Positions 6,279 to 14,671 of a DNA stretch of 36,316 bases are shown here, one piece after another. This DNA comes from Streptomyces europaeiscabiei (GTDB taxonomy: Bacteria; Actinomycetota; Actinomycetes; Streptomycetales; Streptomycetaceae): assembly GCF_001550375.1 (NCBI RefSeq), contig NZ_LRTR01000525.1:1-36316 (forward strand), read 5' to 3'. Below the pieces are notes generated by a model that did no database searches, had not been told where the DNA came from, and worked only from the letters and a program-made list of their open reading frames with translations. How positions within the stretch are numbered: position 1 is the stretch's first letter; every line of letters begins with the position of its first letter. The position numbers and the translations under genes are program-made.

Positions 6279-8417
6279 GTGGTCGATCCGCTGGGTGAGA
6301 CCCTCGCGGCGGCGGTGCGCCGCACCGGCGCCAGGTCCGGGGGTGTCTACCTGCTGGACCCGGCGGAAGCGGTGCTGGGTCTGGTCGCGCTGTGCGGTGT
6401 ACCGGTCGATGCCTTCGCACCGTGGTGGCGGGCCCCCTACTCCGTCCATGGTCCGAGCCAGGACGCGATACGCAACGACCGGCTCGTCTGGGTGAGTTCC
6501 CTGGACGAGCTGGCCCGCTGCTACCCACGCGTCGCGGCGAGCATCCCCTACCAGGTCGCGTTCGCGGTCGTCCCGCTCAGAGCGGTCCGGCACTGCCGGG
6601 GTGCGCTGCTGCTGATGTGGTCACCCGGCCGTTCCCCCTGTCTCAGCCGCCGTGAGCGCGGGCGCATCGTCTCCAGCGCCCGCCGCATCGCCCGCGTGCT
6701 GGACGCGGCCACCCTCCCGCCGGTCATTCCGGACCGGCCACGTTTCGTCCGTCCCCACCACGCCGAGCCGAGACCGCAGTCCGGGCTCGCGGCGGCCGAA
6801 CTGGTGGAGCGCCTGCCCCTCGGCACGCTCGCCCTCGACCTGGGCGGGTGCGTCACCTATGTGAACGCCGCGGCCGCCGGCCTGCTGGGCAGACCGGCGG
6901 AGCAGCTGCTGGGAACGCAGCCGTGGCAGTCACTGACCTGGCTCGACAACATCGCGTACATGGACGCGTACCGCACCGCCATGAGCAGCCGCGAGCCGCT
7001 CGCCCTGACCGTCCTGCGCCCGCCGGACCAGTGGCTCGACCTCCGCCTCCACGCGGACGACAGCGGCACCAGCGTCCTCATCGCCCCCGCCCCCTCCTCC
7101 AAGCCGCTCGGCGCGCAGCCGGCCTTCACCGGCGCTCCGTCACACAGCCGCATCCACCTGCTGATGGCTCTGGCAGCCGCACTGACCGAAACCCTCGGCG
7201 TCCAGGACGTCGTCGACCTGGTCGCCGAGCGGATTCTGCCCGCCTTCGGCGCCCACGGCATGATCATGTCCACCGCCGACGCCGGCCGCATCCAGATCAT
7301 CGGGCACCGCGGCTACGACCCCGCCGTCATCGAGCGGTTCGACGGCCTGCCCACGGACGCCGACCTGACCCCCGCCGGCCGTGCCCTGACCACGGGCGCC
7401 TCCTCGTTCTTCGCCGACCGCGGCGAACTGTCCCGTCTCTACCCGAGGGCCCCGCAGATCACCGACAAGCACGCGTGGGCCTTCCTGCCGCTGCTCAGCT
7501 CCGGACACCCCATCGGCTGTCTCCTCCTCGCCTACAACGACCCTCATCCCTTCACCGCCGCCGAGCGCTCGATCCTCACGCCCCTCGCCGGGCTCATCGC
7601 CCAGGCCCTGGACCGCGCACGCCTCTACGACGCCCAGCACAACCTCGCCCACGCCCTCCAACAGACCCTGCTGCCCCACGCCCTGCCCGCCGTGACCGGA
7701 CTCGACGTCGCCGCCCGCTACCTTCCCGCCAGCCACGGCATGGACATCGGCGGCGACTTCTACGACCTCTTCCGCCTCACCGACACGACCGCCGCGGCGG
7801 TCATCGGCGACGTCCAGGGCCACGACATGACGGCGGCCGCCCTCATGGGCCAGGTCCGCATGGCCGTCCACTCCCACGCCACGGCCGGAGCCGCTCCCGA
7901 CCAGGTCCTCGCCCGTACCGACCGCGACCTCGCCGACCTGAACGCCAGCCGTTTCGTCTCCTGCCTCTACGCCCACCTCGACCTCGCCCGCCACCAGGTC
8001 ACGCTCGCCAGCGCCGGACATCCACCCCCGCTGGTGCGACACCCCGGCAACCGCACCCACCCCGTCGACATCCGTCCCGGCCCTCCTCTCGGCATCGGTG
8101 TCGGAACCCCCTCGTACCCGCTCACCACGCTGTCCCTGGCCCCGGAAACGCTCCTGGCCCTCTACACCGACGGCCTCGTGGAGAACCCCGGCACCGACAT
8201 CGCACAGAACATCACCGGCCTCGCCCACCATCTCGGCGAGGCCGGTGACCTCCCTCTGCACCAACTCGTGGACAGCCTCGTGCGCCACACCCGCCGCACC
8301 GGCCTGCACACCGACGACATCGCCCTGCTCCTGCTGCGGCCCACCGCACCGCTGAGCCATGAGCCGACCGGGTCCGGTGCCCCGGCACCTCACATCTGGA
8401 GCTCGGGCCAGACGTAG
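6279..8417 (+). CDS. GAF/PAS/GAF sensor Ser/Thr phosphatase, SpoIIE (PPM) type
   Basis: A soluble multidomain phosphatase of the kind that dephosphorylates anti-sigma-factor antagonists. Start GTG 6279 is preceded by GGAGAGGAG 6 bases upstream; TTG 6243 and ATG 6252 are in frame but lack such a site. The 712-residue product shows a GAF-like N-terminal domain (about 1-145), a PAS domain (about 175-270, LPLGTLALDLGGCVTYVNAA), a second GAF domain (about 290-450) and a SpoIIE catalytic domain (about 460-695). Metal-binding motifs are GGDFYD (491-496), GDVQGHDMTAAALM (510 onward), ASAGHPPPL, LYTDGLVE and the C-terminal TDDIALLLLR. No membrane segments and no kinase domain are present, so partners must be elsewhere. 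It ends in a 28-bp overlap with the convergent small gene. Confidence 0.93.
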   Translation: MVDPLGETLAAAVRRTGARSGGVYLLDPAEAVLGLVALCGVPVDAFAPWWRAPYSVHGPSQDAIRNDRLVWVSSLDELARCYPRVAASIPYQVAFAVVPLRAVRHCRGALLLMWSPGRSPCLSRRERGRIVSSARRIARVLDAATLPPVIPDRPRFVRPHHAEPRPQSGLAAAELVERLPLGTLALDLGGCVTYVNAAAAGLLGRPAEQLLGTQPWQSLTWLDNIAYMDAYRTAMSSREPLALTVLRPPDQWLDLRLHADDSGTSVLIAPAPSSKPLGAQPAFTGAPSHSRIHLLMALAAALTETLGVQDVVDLVAERILPAFGAHGMIMSTADAGRIQIIGHRGYDPAVIERFDGLPTDADLTPAGRALTTGASSFFADRGELSRLYPRAPQITDKHAWAFLPLLSSGHPIGCLLLAYNDPHPFTAAERSILTPLAGLIAQALDRARLYDAQHNLAHALQQTLLPHALPAVTGLDVAARYLPASHGMDIGGDFYDLFRLTDTTAAAVIGDVQGHDMTAAALMGQVRMAVHSHATAGAAPDQVLARTDRDLADLNASRFVSCLYAHLDLARHQVTLASAGHPPPLVRHPGNRTHPVDIRPGPPLGIGVGTPSYPLTTLSLAPETLLALYTDGLVENPGTDIAQNITGLAHHLGEAGDLPLHQLVDSLVRHTRRTGLHTDDIALLLLRPTAPLSHEPTGSGAPAPHIWSSGQT

Positions 8418-8668
8418 TACGAGTCGAACGGGCCACCGCTGATGTGGACGAGCCTGACGAAACTCGTCGCCGACAGTTCACCCCGGGAGAGACGGTCGGC
8501 GTTTCTGGTGTCGAGGCAGATGCCGTTGACCTTGTAGTCGGGCTCCAGCAGCTCTCTGAAGAACCGCTCGGGGTCGGGGCTCATCGCCTCCCAGTCCCCT
8601 TCGTCGAGTTCGATCTCGAAGACTTCGAGAGTCTGCGGCTCACCGTCGTTCTTGCGGACCGTCGCCAT
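8390..8668 (-). CDS. Small conserved hypothetical protein (92 aa)
   Basis: ATG 8668 has GGGAGGA about 9 bases upstream and gives a 92-residue acidic protein; the frame extends upstream without a good start. It begins MATVRKNDGEPQTLEVFEIE, continues with a segment EGDWEAMSPDPERFFRELLE, then YKVNGICLDTRN and ends FDSYYVWPELQM. There is no signal peptide or membrane helix. The central DPERFFRELLE block resembles small actinobacterial proteins of unknown function that I remember only vaguely, and loosely the leader region of some peptide-natural-product precursors; neither can be confirmed. It is isolated between the phosphatase (tail-to-tail overlap) and rocD. Confidence 0.7.
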   Translation of the reverse strand: MATVRKNDGEPQTLEVFEIELDEGDWEAMSPDPERFFRELLEPDYKVNGICLDTRNADRLSRGELSATSFVRLVHISGGPFDSYYVWPELQM

Positions 8669-8788
8669 GATGGGGTGTCCTCCCGGAAGTGAATGGGCCT
8701 CCTCCCAGCTTGTACACCCGGGCCTCGTCGGCAAGTCGACCGAGAGTTCCTCGGGCCGCGCGGCCCTCGCACCCCGCGGAGCCGGCTA

Positions 8789-10015
8789 TCAGGAACCCTC
8801 CTTCAGGACCTCCCCCAACGTTTCCAGCGCCGACCGGAGCTCCGTTCCCGTGATCGTCAGGGGCGGTGCCAGGCGGATGGTCGAGCCGTGGGTGTCCTTG
8901 ACCAGGATTCCCGCCGCCATGAGGCGGTGGCTGATCTCACGGCCCGTGCCGAGCGCGGGGTCGATGTCGACGCCCGCCCACAGCCCGCGTGCCCGGAAGC
9001 CCACCACGCCCCGGCCGACCAGTTCAGTGAGCCCCTCCCGCAGGACCCCGCCCAGTTCGGCGGCCCTGTGCTGGAACTCCCCGGTGCGCAGCAGCTCGAC
9101 CACCGCCGAGCCGACCGCCGCCGCGAGGGGGTTGCCGCCGAAGGTCGAGCCGTGCTCGCCCGGACGCAGGACCGACAGCACCTCGCGTCGGGCCACCACC
9201 GCCGACACCGGCACGATGCCGCCACCGAGCGCCTTGCCGAGCAGCACGGCGTCGGGCAGGACGTCCTCGTGCTCGACGGCGAGCGTGCGGCCGGTACGGC
9301 CGAGGCCCGACTGGATCTCGTCCGCGATGAACAGGCAACCCGTGCGGCGGGTCAGCTCGCGGACCCCGCGCAGATAGCCGTCGTCCGGGATGAGAACGCC
9401 CGCCTCGCCCTGGATGGGCTCGATCAGCACCGCGGCCGTCGTCTCGTCGATCGCCGCCTCCAGCGCGGCGAGGTCGTTGTACGGGACCACACGGAAGCCG
9501 GGCGTGAAGGGGCCGAAGCCGTCGCGGGCCACCGGGTCCGTGGAGAAGCTGACGATCGTCGTCGTACGGCCGTGGAAGTTGTCGGCGGCGACGACGATGG
9601 TGGCCCGGTCGGCGGGGACGCCCTTCACCTCGTACGCCCATTTGCGGGCCACCTTGATCGCGCTCTCCACGGCCTCGGCGCCCGTGTTCATCGGCAGCAC
9701 CATGTCCAGGCCGGTCAGCGCGGCCAGCGACTCGGCGAACTCGGCGAGCCGGTCGTTGTGGAAGGCCCGCGAGGTGAGGGTGAGCGTGTCGAGCTGGCGG
9801 TGCGCGGCCTCGATCAGCGCCGGGTGGCGGTGGCCGAAGTTGAGGGCGGAGTAGCCGGCCAGCATGTCCAGATAGCGGCGGCCCTCGACGTCCTCGACCC
9901 AGGTGCCCTCGGCACGGGCGACGACCACGGGCAGCGGGTGGTAGTTGTGCGCGAGGACGGGCTCCTCGGCGCGGATGAGGTCGGCCGACGAACGCGTGGG
10001 GGCGGGAGCGGTCAT
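8789..10015 (-). CDS. rocD: Ornithine aminotransferase
   Basis: PLP enzyme that converts L-ornithine plus 2-oxoglutarate to glutamate-5-semialdehyde and glutamate, feeding arginine carbon into proline/glutamate. ATG 10015 gives 408 residues, the normal size. Class III aminotransferase features are present: LNFGHRHP near 58-65, MNTGAEAVESAIK (109-121), NFHGRTTT, the Asp232 of FIADEIQSGLGRTG that contacts the pyridine nitrogen, and the Schiff-base Lys261 in LLGKALGGG. STFGGNPLAAA follows. The gene is 58 bases behind ddaH and in the same direction, downstream of an Lrp/AsnC gene, consistent with an arginine/ornithine catabolic unit. Confidence 0.95.
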   Translation of the reverse strand: MTAPAPTRSSADLIRAEEPVLAHNYHPLPVVVARAEGTWVEDVEGRRYLDMLAGYSALNFGHRHPALIEAAHRQLDTLTLTSRAFHNDRLAEFAESLAALTGLDMVLPMNTGAEAVESAIKVARKWAYEVKGVPADRATIVVAADNFHGRTTTIVSFSTDPVARDGFGPFTPGFRVVPYNDLAALEAAIDETTAAVLIEPIQGEAGVLIPDDGYLRGVRELTRRTGCLFIADEIQSGLGRTGRTLAVEHEDVLPDAVLLGKALGGGIVPVSAVVARREVLSVLRPGEHGSTFGGNPLAAAVGSAVVELLRTGEFQHRAAELGGVLREGLTELVGRGVVGFRARGLWAGVDIDPALGTGREISHRLMAAGILVKDTHGSTIRLAPPLTITGTELRSALETLGEVLKEGS

Positions 10016-10073
10016 GAGCGGACCTCCAGGGTCACGGGGCGGATCGCCTGCACCGGGCGGCGGGTCTCCTGAG

Positions 10074-10904
10074 TCACGGGCGGATCTCCTGAGTGACGCA
10101 CTTGATGCCGCCGCCGGCCTTCTGGAACTCCGACAGGTCGACGGGGACGGGAACGTAGCCCTGCCGGGTGAGCTGGTCGGCGAGTTCCTTGGCGCGGGGC
10201 GAGATGAACACATGGCGGCCGTCGGACACCGAGTTGAGGCCGAAGGCCATGGCGTCCTCGCGCGTCGCGATCACCGCGTCCGGGTAGAGCCGGGCGAGGA
10301 CCGCGCGGCTGCCGGGCGAGAACGCCTCCGGGTAGTACGCGATGTTGCCCGCGGAGCCGTCGCCGCCGTCGTCGAGGACGAACAGGGCGGTGTCCAGATG
10401 GTAGAAGCGCGGGTCCACCAGCTGGAGGCTGATCACGGGGACGCCGAAGAACTCCTGCGCCTGTCGATGGGCCTCACGGGTGGTGCGAAAGCCGGTCCCG
10501 GCGAGGAGATAGCGGCCGGTCGGCACCAGGTCGCCCTCTCCCTCGCACACCGACTCGGACCGCAGCACGTCGTACCCGGCGCTCTTGAACCAGGCGTCGT
10601 ACGCGGTGGACTCGGGGCGCCGCTCGGGCGCGTGGAACAGCGAGCCGAGGACACGGCCGCCGAGGACGAGCGCGCAGTTGGCCGCGAACACCATGTCGGG
10701 CAGCGCCGCCACCGGCTCCACGGTGTCCACGGTGTGGCCGAGGGTCCGGTAGGCGTGGATCAGTTCCTGCCACTGATCCCGGGCGAGGTCGACGTCCACG
10801 GGGGTGTCCGGATGCATCCAGGGATTGATCGAGTACTGCACGGCGAAGTGTCTGGGTTCACAGACGAGAAAGCGCCGAAGGCGCGGCACACGGCTGTCGG
10901 GCAC
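10074..10904 (-). CDS. ddaH: Dimethylargininase/arginine-deiminase superfamily hydrolase
   Basis: Guanidino-group-modifying enzyme of the DDAH branch. Known relatives hydrolyse methylated arginine to citrulline, while others act on free arginine. GTG 10904 with GGAGAA 9 bases upstream gives 276 residues; the frame is open further upstream but overlaps lrp. Expected catalytic features: LPDMVFAANCALV (about 69-81), EGEGDLVP (121-128), FYHLDTALFVLDD with His169, and the nucleophile Cys269 in GGGIKCVTQEI near the C-terminus. Substrate cannot be read from sequence. Its position between an Lrp/AsnC regulator and rocD suggests a role in supplying ornithine or citrulline from arginine-type substrates rather than methylarginine detoxification alone. 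Confidence 0.88.
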   Translation of the reverse strand: MPDSRVPRLRRFLVCEPRHFAVQYSINPWMHPDTPVDVDLARDQWQELIHAYRTLGHTVDTVEPVAALPDMVFAANCALVLGGRVLGSLFHAPERRPESTAYDAWFKSAGYDVLRSESVCEGEGDLVPTGRYLLAGTGFRTTREAHRQAQEFFGVPVISLQLVDPRFYHLDTALFVLDDGGDGSAGNIAYYPEAFSPGSRAVLARLYPDAVIATREDAMAFGLNSVSDGRHVFISPRAKELADQLTRQGYVPVPVDLSEFQKAGGGIKCVTQEIRP

Positions 10905-10998
10905 AGAGGGTTTCTCCGCTTCCTGCGGTGTCGGCTGGGATATCACCAAGGTAGGAATCGGGACCGGCGCACGACAAGGAACAAACGTTGCGTGTTCG

Positions 10999-11013
10999 CG
11001 CAGTAATGCTGCG
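10999..11013. promoter_or_regulatory. Putative Lrp/AsnC operator before ddaH
   Basis: A perfect 15-bp dyad of the 5-5-5 form typical for Lrp/AsnC proteins, CGCAG-TAATG-CTGCG, lies in the 121-base gap between lrp and ddaH. Flanking similar blocks GCGTGTTCGC (10990-10999) and GCATGTTCGC (11031-11040, inside the lrp end) may be additional half-sites. It probably lets the regulator control ddaH-rocD. Confidence 0.5.
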
Positions 11014-11025
11014 TATTGATCGAGC

Positions 11026-11517
11026 TCAACGCATGTTCGCTGCGTCCTGGGTCGCTCCGGCCTCCGGAGCCTCCGGCAGCAGGTGCGACAGCACCATGTA
11101 ACTGATCGTCTTCCGGATGAACGGCTCGGTGCGGATCCGCTCCAGCACCTCCTCGAAGTGCTCCACGTCGATGGCCCGTACGTGCAGCAGCGCGTCCGCG
11201 CCACCGGTCACCGTCATCGCCGCGGTGATCTCCGGGTGGTTGCGCACGACCTCCGCGAGCCGCCGGGGCGGCGCCGCGCCCTCGCAGTACACCTCCACGT
11301 ACGCCTCCGTGCGCCACCCGAGCGCCGCCGGCTGCACCGTCGCCGTGAACCCGGTGATCACCCCGGTCTCGCGCAGCCGGTCCACCCGCCGCTTCACCGC
11401 GGTGGCCGAAAGGCCGATGTCCGAGCCGATCTCGGCGAAGCTGGTCCTCGCGTTCGCCATCAACGCCGTGATGATCTTGCGGTCGAGCTCGTCGAACGCC
11501 GCGGACTTGCTGTTCAT
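11026..11517 (-). CDS. Lrp/AsnC family transcriptional regulator
   Basis: 163-residue one-component regulator. After MNSKSAAFDELDRKIITALM comes the AsnC-type helix-turn-helix (SFAEIGSDIGLSATAVKRRVDRLRETGVI, about residues 27-55), then the RAM ligand-binding domain (about 65-150) with the amino-acid pocket region TVTGGADALLHVRA. Start ATG 11517 has no Shine-Dalgarno; a TACAGT -10-like box ends 6 bases before it, so the transcript is probably leaderless. The gene reads into ddaH-rocD and likely responds to arginine, ornithine or a related amino acid, by context. A divergent response regulator begins 101 bases away. Confidence 0.92.
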   Translation of the reverse strand: MNSKSAAFDELDRKIITALMANARTSFAEIGSDIGLSATAVKRRVDRLRETGVITGFTATVQPAALGWRTEAYVEVYCEGAAPPRRLAEVVRNHPEITAAMTVTGGADALLHVRAIDVEHFEEVLERIRTEPFIRKTISYMVLSHLLPEAPEAGATQDAANMR

Positions 11518-11618
11518 GCGGGCACTGTATCCAGCGAGGGGGCCCACGGCCCCCGGCGTGAAGCCCTCCGGCGCGCGCCCGTGTGCATGCGTACGAATTA
11601 CTCCTACACTCCACGTTC

Positions 11619-12386
11619 ATGCTGCGCGCGCTCGCCGTCGATGACGAGAAACCCTCCCTGGAGGAACTGCTGTACCTGCTGAACGCCGATCCACGGATCG
11701 GCAGCGCCGAGGGCGCGGGCGACGCCACCGAGGCACTGCGGAGGATCAACCGCGCCCTGGAGTGCGGACCCGACGGACCCGAGGCGATCGACGTCGTCTT
11801 CCTCGACATCCACATGGCCGGACTCGACGGCCTCGACCTCGCCCGCCTCCTCACCGGGTTCGCCCGGCCCCCGCTCGTCGTCTTCGTCACCGCGCACGAG
11901 GGCTTCGCCGTCCAGGCCTTCGACCTCAAGGCCGTCGACTACGTCCTCAAGCCCGTCCGCCGGGAACGCCTCGCCGAGGCGATACGCCGGGCCGCCCAGC
12001 TCCGCGACACGGCAACGGCCGTGGCCCCGCCGATCCCGGTCCACGAACCCGACCCCGACCAGATACCCGTCGAACTCGGCGGTGTCACCCGCTTCGTCGC
12101 CGTCGACGACATCACACACGTCGAGGCCCAGGGCGACTACGCCCGACTCCACACCCCCCAGGGCAGCCACCTCGTCCGCATTCCCCTGTCCACCCTCGAA
12201 GAGCGCTGGCGCGCACGCGGGTTCGTCCGCATCCACCGCCGCCATCTCGTCGCCCTGCGGCACGTCGGCGAACTCCGCCTGGACGCGGGCACCGTCAGCG
12301 TCCTCGTCGGCCCGGTGGAGCTCCAGGTCAGCCGCCGCCACGCACGCGAGCTGCGCGATCTGCTGATGCGCCGGACCACGGGCTGA
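11619..12386 (+). CDS. LytTR-family response regulator
   Basis: 255-residue response regulator: receiver domain 1-120 and LytTR DNA-binding domain about 155-250. In the receiver, the acidic pair is Asp8-Asp9, the phospho-acceptor Asp63 (VVFLDIHMAGLDG), the conserved Thr91 (VFVTAH) and Lys111 (YVLKPV). The LytTR part carries VDDITHVEAQGDYARLHT and FVRIHRRHLVAL, both standard. ATG 11619 lacks a Shine-Dalgarno site; TACACT lies 8 bases upstream, so a leaderless message is likely. It is the first gene of a same-strand group with a small membrane protein, a symporter and a LytS-like kinase, and probably regulates that transporter. Confidence 0.93.
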   Translation: MLRALAVDDEKPSLEELLYLLNADPRIGSAEGAGDATEALRRINRALECGPDGPEAIDVVFLDIHMAGLDGLDLARLLTGFARPPLVVFVTAHEGFAVQAFDLKAVDYVLKPVRRERLAEAIRRAAQLRDTATAVAPPIPVHEPDPDQIPVELGGVTRFVAVDDITHVEAQGDYARLHTPQGSHLVRIPLSTLEERWRARGFVRIHRRHLVALRHVGELRLDAGTVSVLVGPVELQVSRRHARELRDLLMRRTTG

Positions 12387-12395
12387 GGAGCCGCC

Positions 12396-12755
12396 ATGCC
12401 GAACGACCCCACCGAACGCCGCGTCGTCGTCACCGGAGTGCCCCGCCGCACCCGCCGCGGCACCGGCCACCACCGCCCCCGCACCGAGATCGACGAACAG
12501 ACCACACTCGGCCACACCTACGTCAGCTCCCTCATGCGCAGCCAACTCCGCGCCGCCCTCTCCGTGTTCGCGGTCCTGGTCCTGCTGGTCGCCCCCCTGC
12601 CCCTGGTCTTCTCCGCGATGCAGGACGGCGCCGGCCTGGAGTGGGCCGTCCTCGGCTTCGGCATCTACCCGCCCCTGGTCCTGCTCGCTCACTGGCACGT
12701 ACGCCGCGCCGAACGCAACGAGCAGGACCTCGTCCGGCTCGTCGAGGACCGCTGA
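12396..12755 (+). CDS. Small two-helix membrane protein, probable symporter accessory subunit
   Basis: 119 residues, ATG 12396 preceded by GAGGAGCC, starting 9 bases after the response regulator stop. The N-terminal 45 residues are basic and cytosolic in character (RRTRRGTGHHRPR). Two transmembrane helices follow (about 50-73 and 82-99), then a charged tail HVRRAERNEQDLVRLVEDR. Topology and position directly before a sodium:solute symporter match the small partner proteins (for example the DUF485/YjcH type beside ActP), but I cannot assign a Pfam family by eye. Likely role is assembly or stability of the transporter. Confidence 0.8.
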   Translation: MPNDPTERRVVVTGVPRRTRRGTGHHRPRTEIDEQTTLGHTYVSSLMRSQLRAALSVFAVLVLLVAPLPLVFSAMQDGAGLEWAVLGFGIYPPLVLLAHWHVRRAERNEQDLVRLVEDR

Positions 12756-12801
12756 GCGGCGCAAGCAGTGAACCCGTGAACGAGGAGACCGAGAGCAAGG
12801 C

Positions 12802-14547
12802 ATGAACGAGAACTACGCCGTCCCCGCGGTCGCCCTCGTCGTCGTGGCGACCGTCTTCGTCGGCGCCTTCGGCCTGCGCATCTCCCGGACCACCTCCGAC
12901 TTCTACGTCGCCTCCCGCACCGTCGGCCCCCGCCTCAACGCGGCCGCCATCAGCGGCGAATACCTCTCCGCCGCCTCCTTCCTCGGCATCGCCGGCCTCG
13001 TCCTCGTCCAGGGCCCCGACATGCTCTGGTACCCGGTCGGCTACACCGCCGGCTACCTCGTCCTGCTGCTGTTCGTCGCCGCCCCGCTGCGCCGCTCCGG
13101 CGCGTACACCCTGCCGGACTTCGCCGAGGCGAGGCTCGCCTCCAAGACCGTACGACGGCTCGCGGGGGCCTTCGTCGTCGGCGTCGGCTGGCTCTACCTG
13201 CTGCCCCAACTCCAGGGCGCCGGACTGACGTTGAACGTGCTCACCGACGCGCCCGAGTGGCTCGGCGGCGTCATCGTCGCCGTCGTCGTCTCCGCCACGG
13301 TCGCCGCCGGCGGCATGCGCAGCATCACCTTCGTCCAGGCCTTCCAGTACTGGCTCAAACTCACCGCCCTCCTCGTCCCCGCGCTCTTCCTCGTCCTCGC
13401 CTGGCAGGGCGACGGCGCCCCGCGCCACGCCTTCGACGAGCCCGCCGAGTTCCGTGAACAGCGTGTCGTCCGCATCGACGAGACCCTCGACCTGTTGCTC
13501 ACGAGCCCGCTGACCGTCACCGCCTCCGGCACGATCGACGGCCGCCGCCACGACAACGAACGCGTCGACCTGCCCACCGGCACCCACCGCATCGACCGGG
13601 GCACCCGCCTGACCTTCACCAAGGGCGACACCGTCCCCGTCGCCGACCGCGGCACCAACGGCGGCATGTCCACCTCCCTCGCCGCGGGCCGCGAGGAACG
13701 CCCCCTGTACGCCACCTACGGGCTGATCCTCGCCACCTTCCTCGGCACCATGGGCCTGCCCCATGTCGTCGTCCGCTTCTACACCAGCCCGCACGGAGTC
13801 GCCGCCCGCCGCACCACGGTCGTCGTCCTCGGCATGATCGGCTTCTTCTACCTCCTGCCGCCGCTCTACGGGGCGCTCGGCAGGCTGTACGCCCCCGACC
13901 TCACCCTCACCGGCGACGCCGACGCGGCAGTCCTCCTCCTGCCGGACCGCATGATCGGCGGCCTCGGCGGCGACCTGCTCGGCGCGCTGGTCGCGGGTGG
14001 CGCCTTCGCCGCGTTCCTGTCCACCGCCTCGGGCCTGACCATGGCGGTCGCCGGGGTGCTCACCCAGGACGTCCTGCCCGCTCGCGGTGTACGGCACTTC
14101 CGGCTCGGCACGGTCCTCGCCATGGCCGTGCCGCTCGCGGCGAGCGGCCTGGTGGGCGGGCTGCCCGTCGCCGACGCGGTCGGCCTCGCCTTCGCCGTGT
14201 CCGCCTCCTCCTTCTGCCCGCTGCTCGTCCTCGGCATCTGGTGGCGGCGCCTCACCCCGCCGGGCGCCGCGGCGGGCATGCTCGTCGGCGGCGGCGCGGC
14301 CCTCCTCGCGGTCGCCGCGACCATGGCCGGATACCCCGGCACCGGCACCCTCCACGCCCTGTTGGCCTGGCCCGCACTCTGGTCCGTACCGCTCGGCTTC
14401 CTCACGATGGTCCTGGTGTCCCTGGCCACCCCCGGCAAGGTCCCGCCCGGGACATCGGCGATCCTGGCCCGCTTCCACCTCCCGGAGGAACTGGTCGGCG
14501 GTCGCACCCGCGCGGCGACCAAGGAGATCGAACTGTGGCGACGATGA
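12802..14547 (+). CDS. Sodium:solute symporter (SSS family), monocarboxylate/acetate type
   Basis: 581-residue multi-helix transporter of the SSS family, closest in look to ActP/MctC cation-acetate or pyruvate/propionate symporters. Early motifs are TTSDFYVASRTVGPRLNAAA and ISGEYLSAASFLGIAGLV (about 51-68), the region that forms the substrate and sodium site, followed by YPVGYTAGY and YTLPDFAEARLAS. Further helices run to about residue 560. Between helices, residues about 202-300 form a soluble, beta-rich polar insertion (RVVRIDETLDLLLTSPLTVT onward) that is unusually long. Substrate is inferred only from family likeness. ATG 12802 follows the small membrane gene by 46 bases. A LytS-like kinase follows. 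Confidence 0.9.
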   Translation: MNENYAVPAVALVVVATVFVGAFGLRISRTTSDFYVASRTVGPRLNAAAISGEYLSAASFLGIAGLVLVQGPDMLWYPVGYTAGYLVLLLFVAAPLRRSGAYTLPDFAEARLASKTVRRLAGAFVVGVGWLYLLPQLQGAGLTLNVLTDAPEWLGGVIVAVVVSATVAAGGMRSITFVQAFQYWLKLTALLVPALFLVLAWQGDGAPRHAFDEPAEFREQRVVRIDETLDLLLTSPLTVTASGTIDGRRHDNERVDLPTGTHRIDRGTRLTFTKGDTVPVADRGTNGGMSTSLAAGREERPLYATYGLILATFLGTMGLPHVVVRFYTSPHGVAARRTTVVVLGMIGFFYLLPPLYGALGRLYAPDLTLTGDADAAVLLLPDRMIGGLGGDLLGALVAGGAFAAFLSTASGLTMAVAGVLTQDVLPARGVRHFRLGTVLAMAVPLAASGLVGGLPVADAVGLAFAVSASSFCPLLVLGIWWRRLTPPGAAAGMLVGGGAALLAVAATMAGYPGTGTLHALLAWPALWSVPLGFLTMVLVSLATPGKVPPGTSAILARFHLPEELVGGRTRAATKEIELWRR

Positions 14548-14671
14548 GCACGAGGGACCGGCCGAACCGGGGCGGCGTGCGCACGAGGCCCCGGCGAAGC
14601 GGGGTGGCGCGAGGGCGGGCGGAAGGGAACCCACGAGCGGCGAGCGGTGTACCCATTGCAGGAGGTGAACG

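Noticed and set aside
11570..11618. LytTR-type direct repeats as operator of the response regulator
   Set aside because: Only one partial match (CACGTTCAT at 11612-11620, covering the start codon); the paired repeat at the proper distance is not seen.
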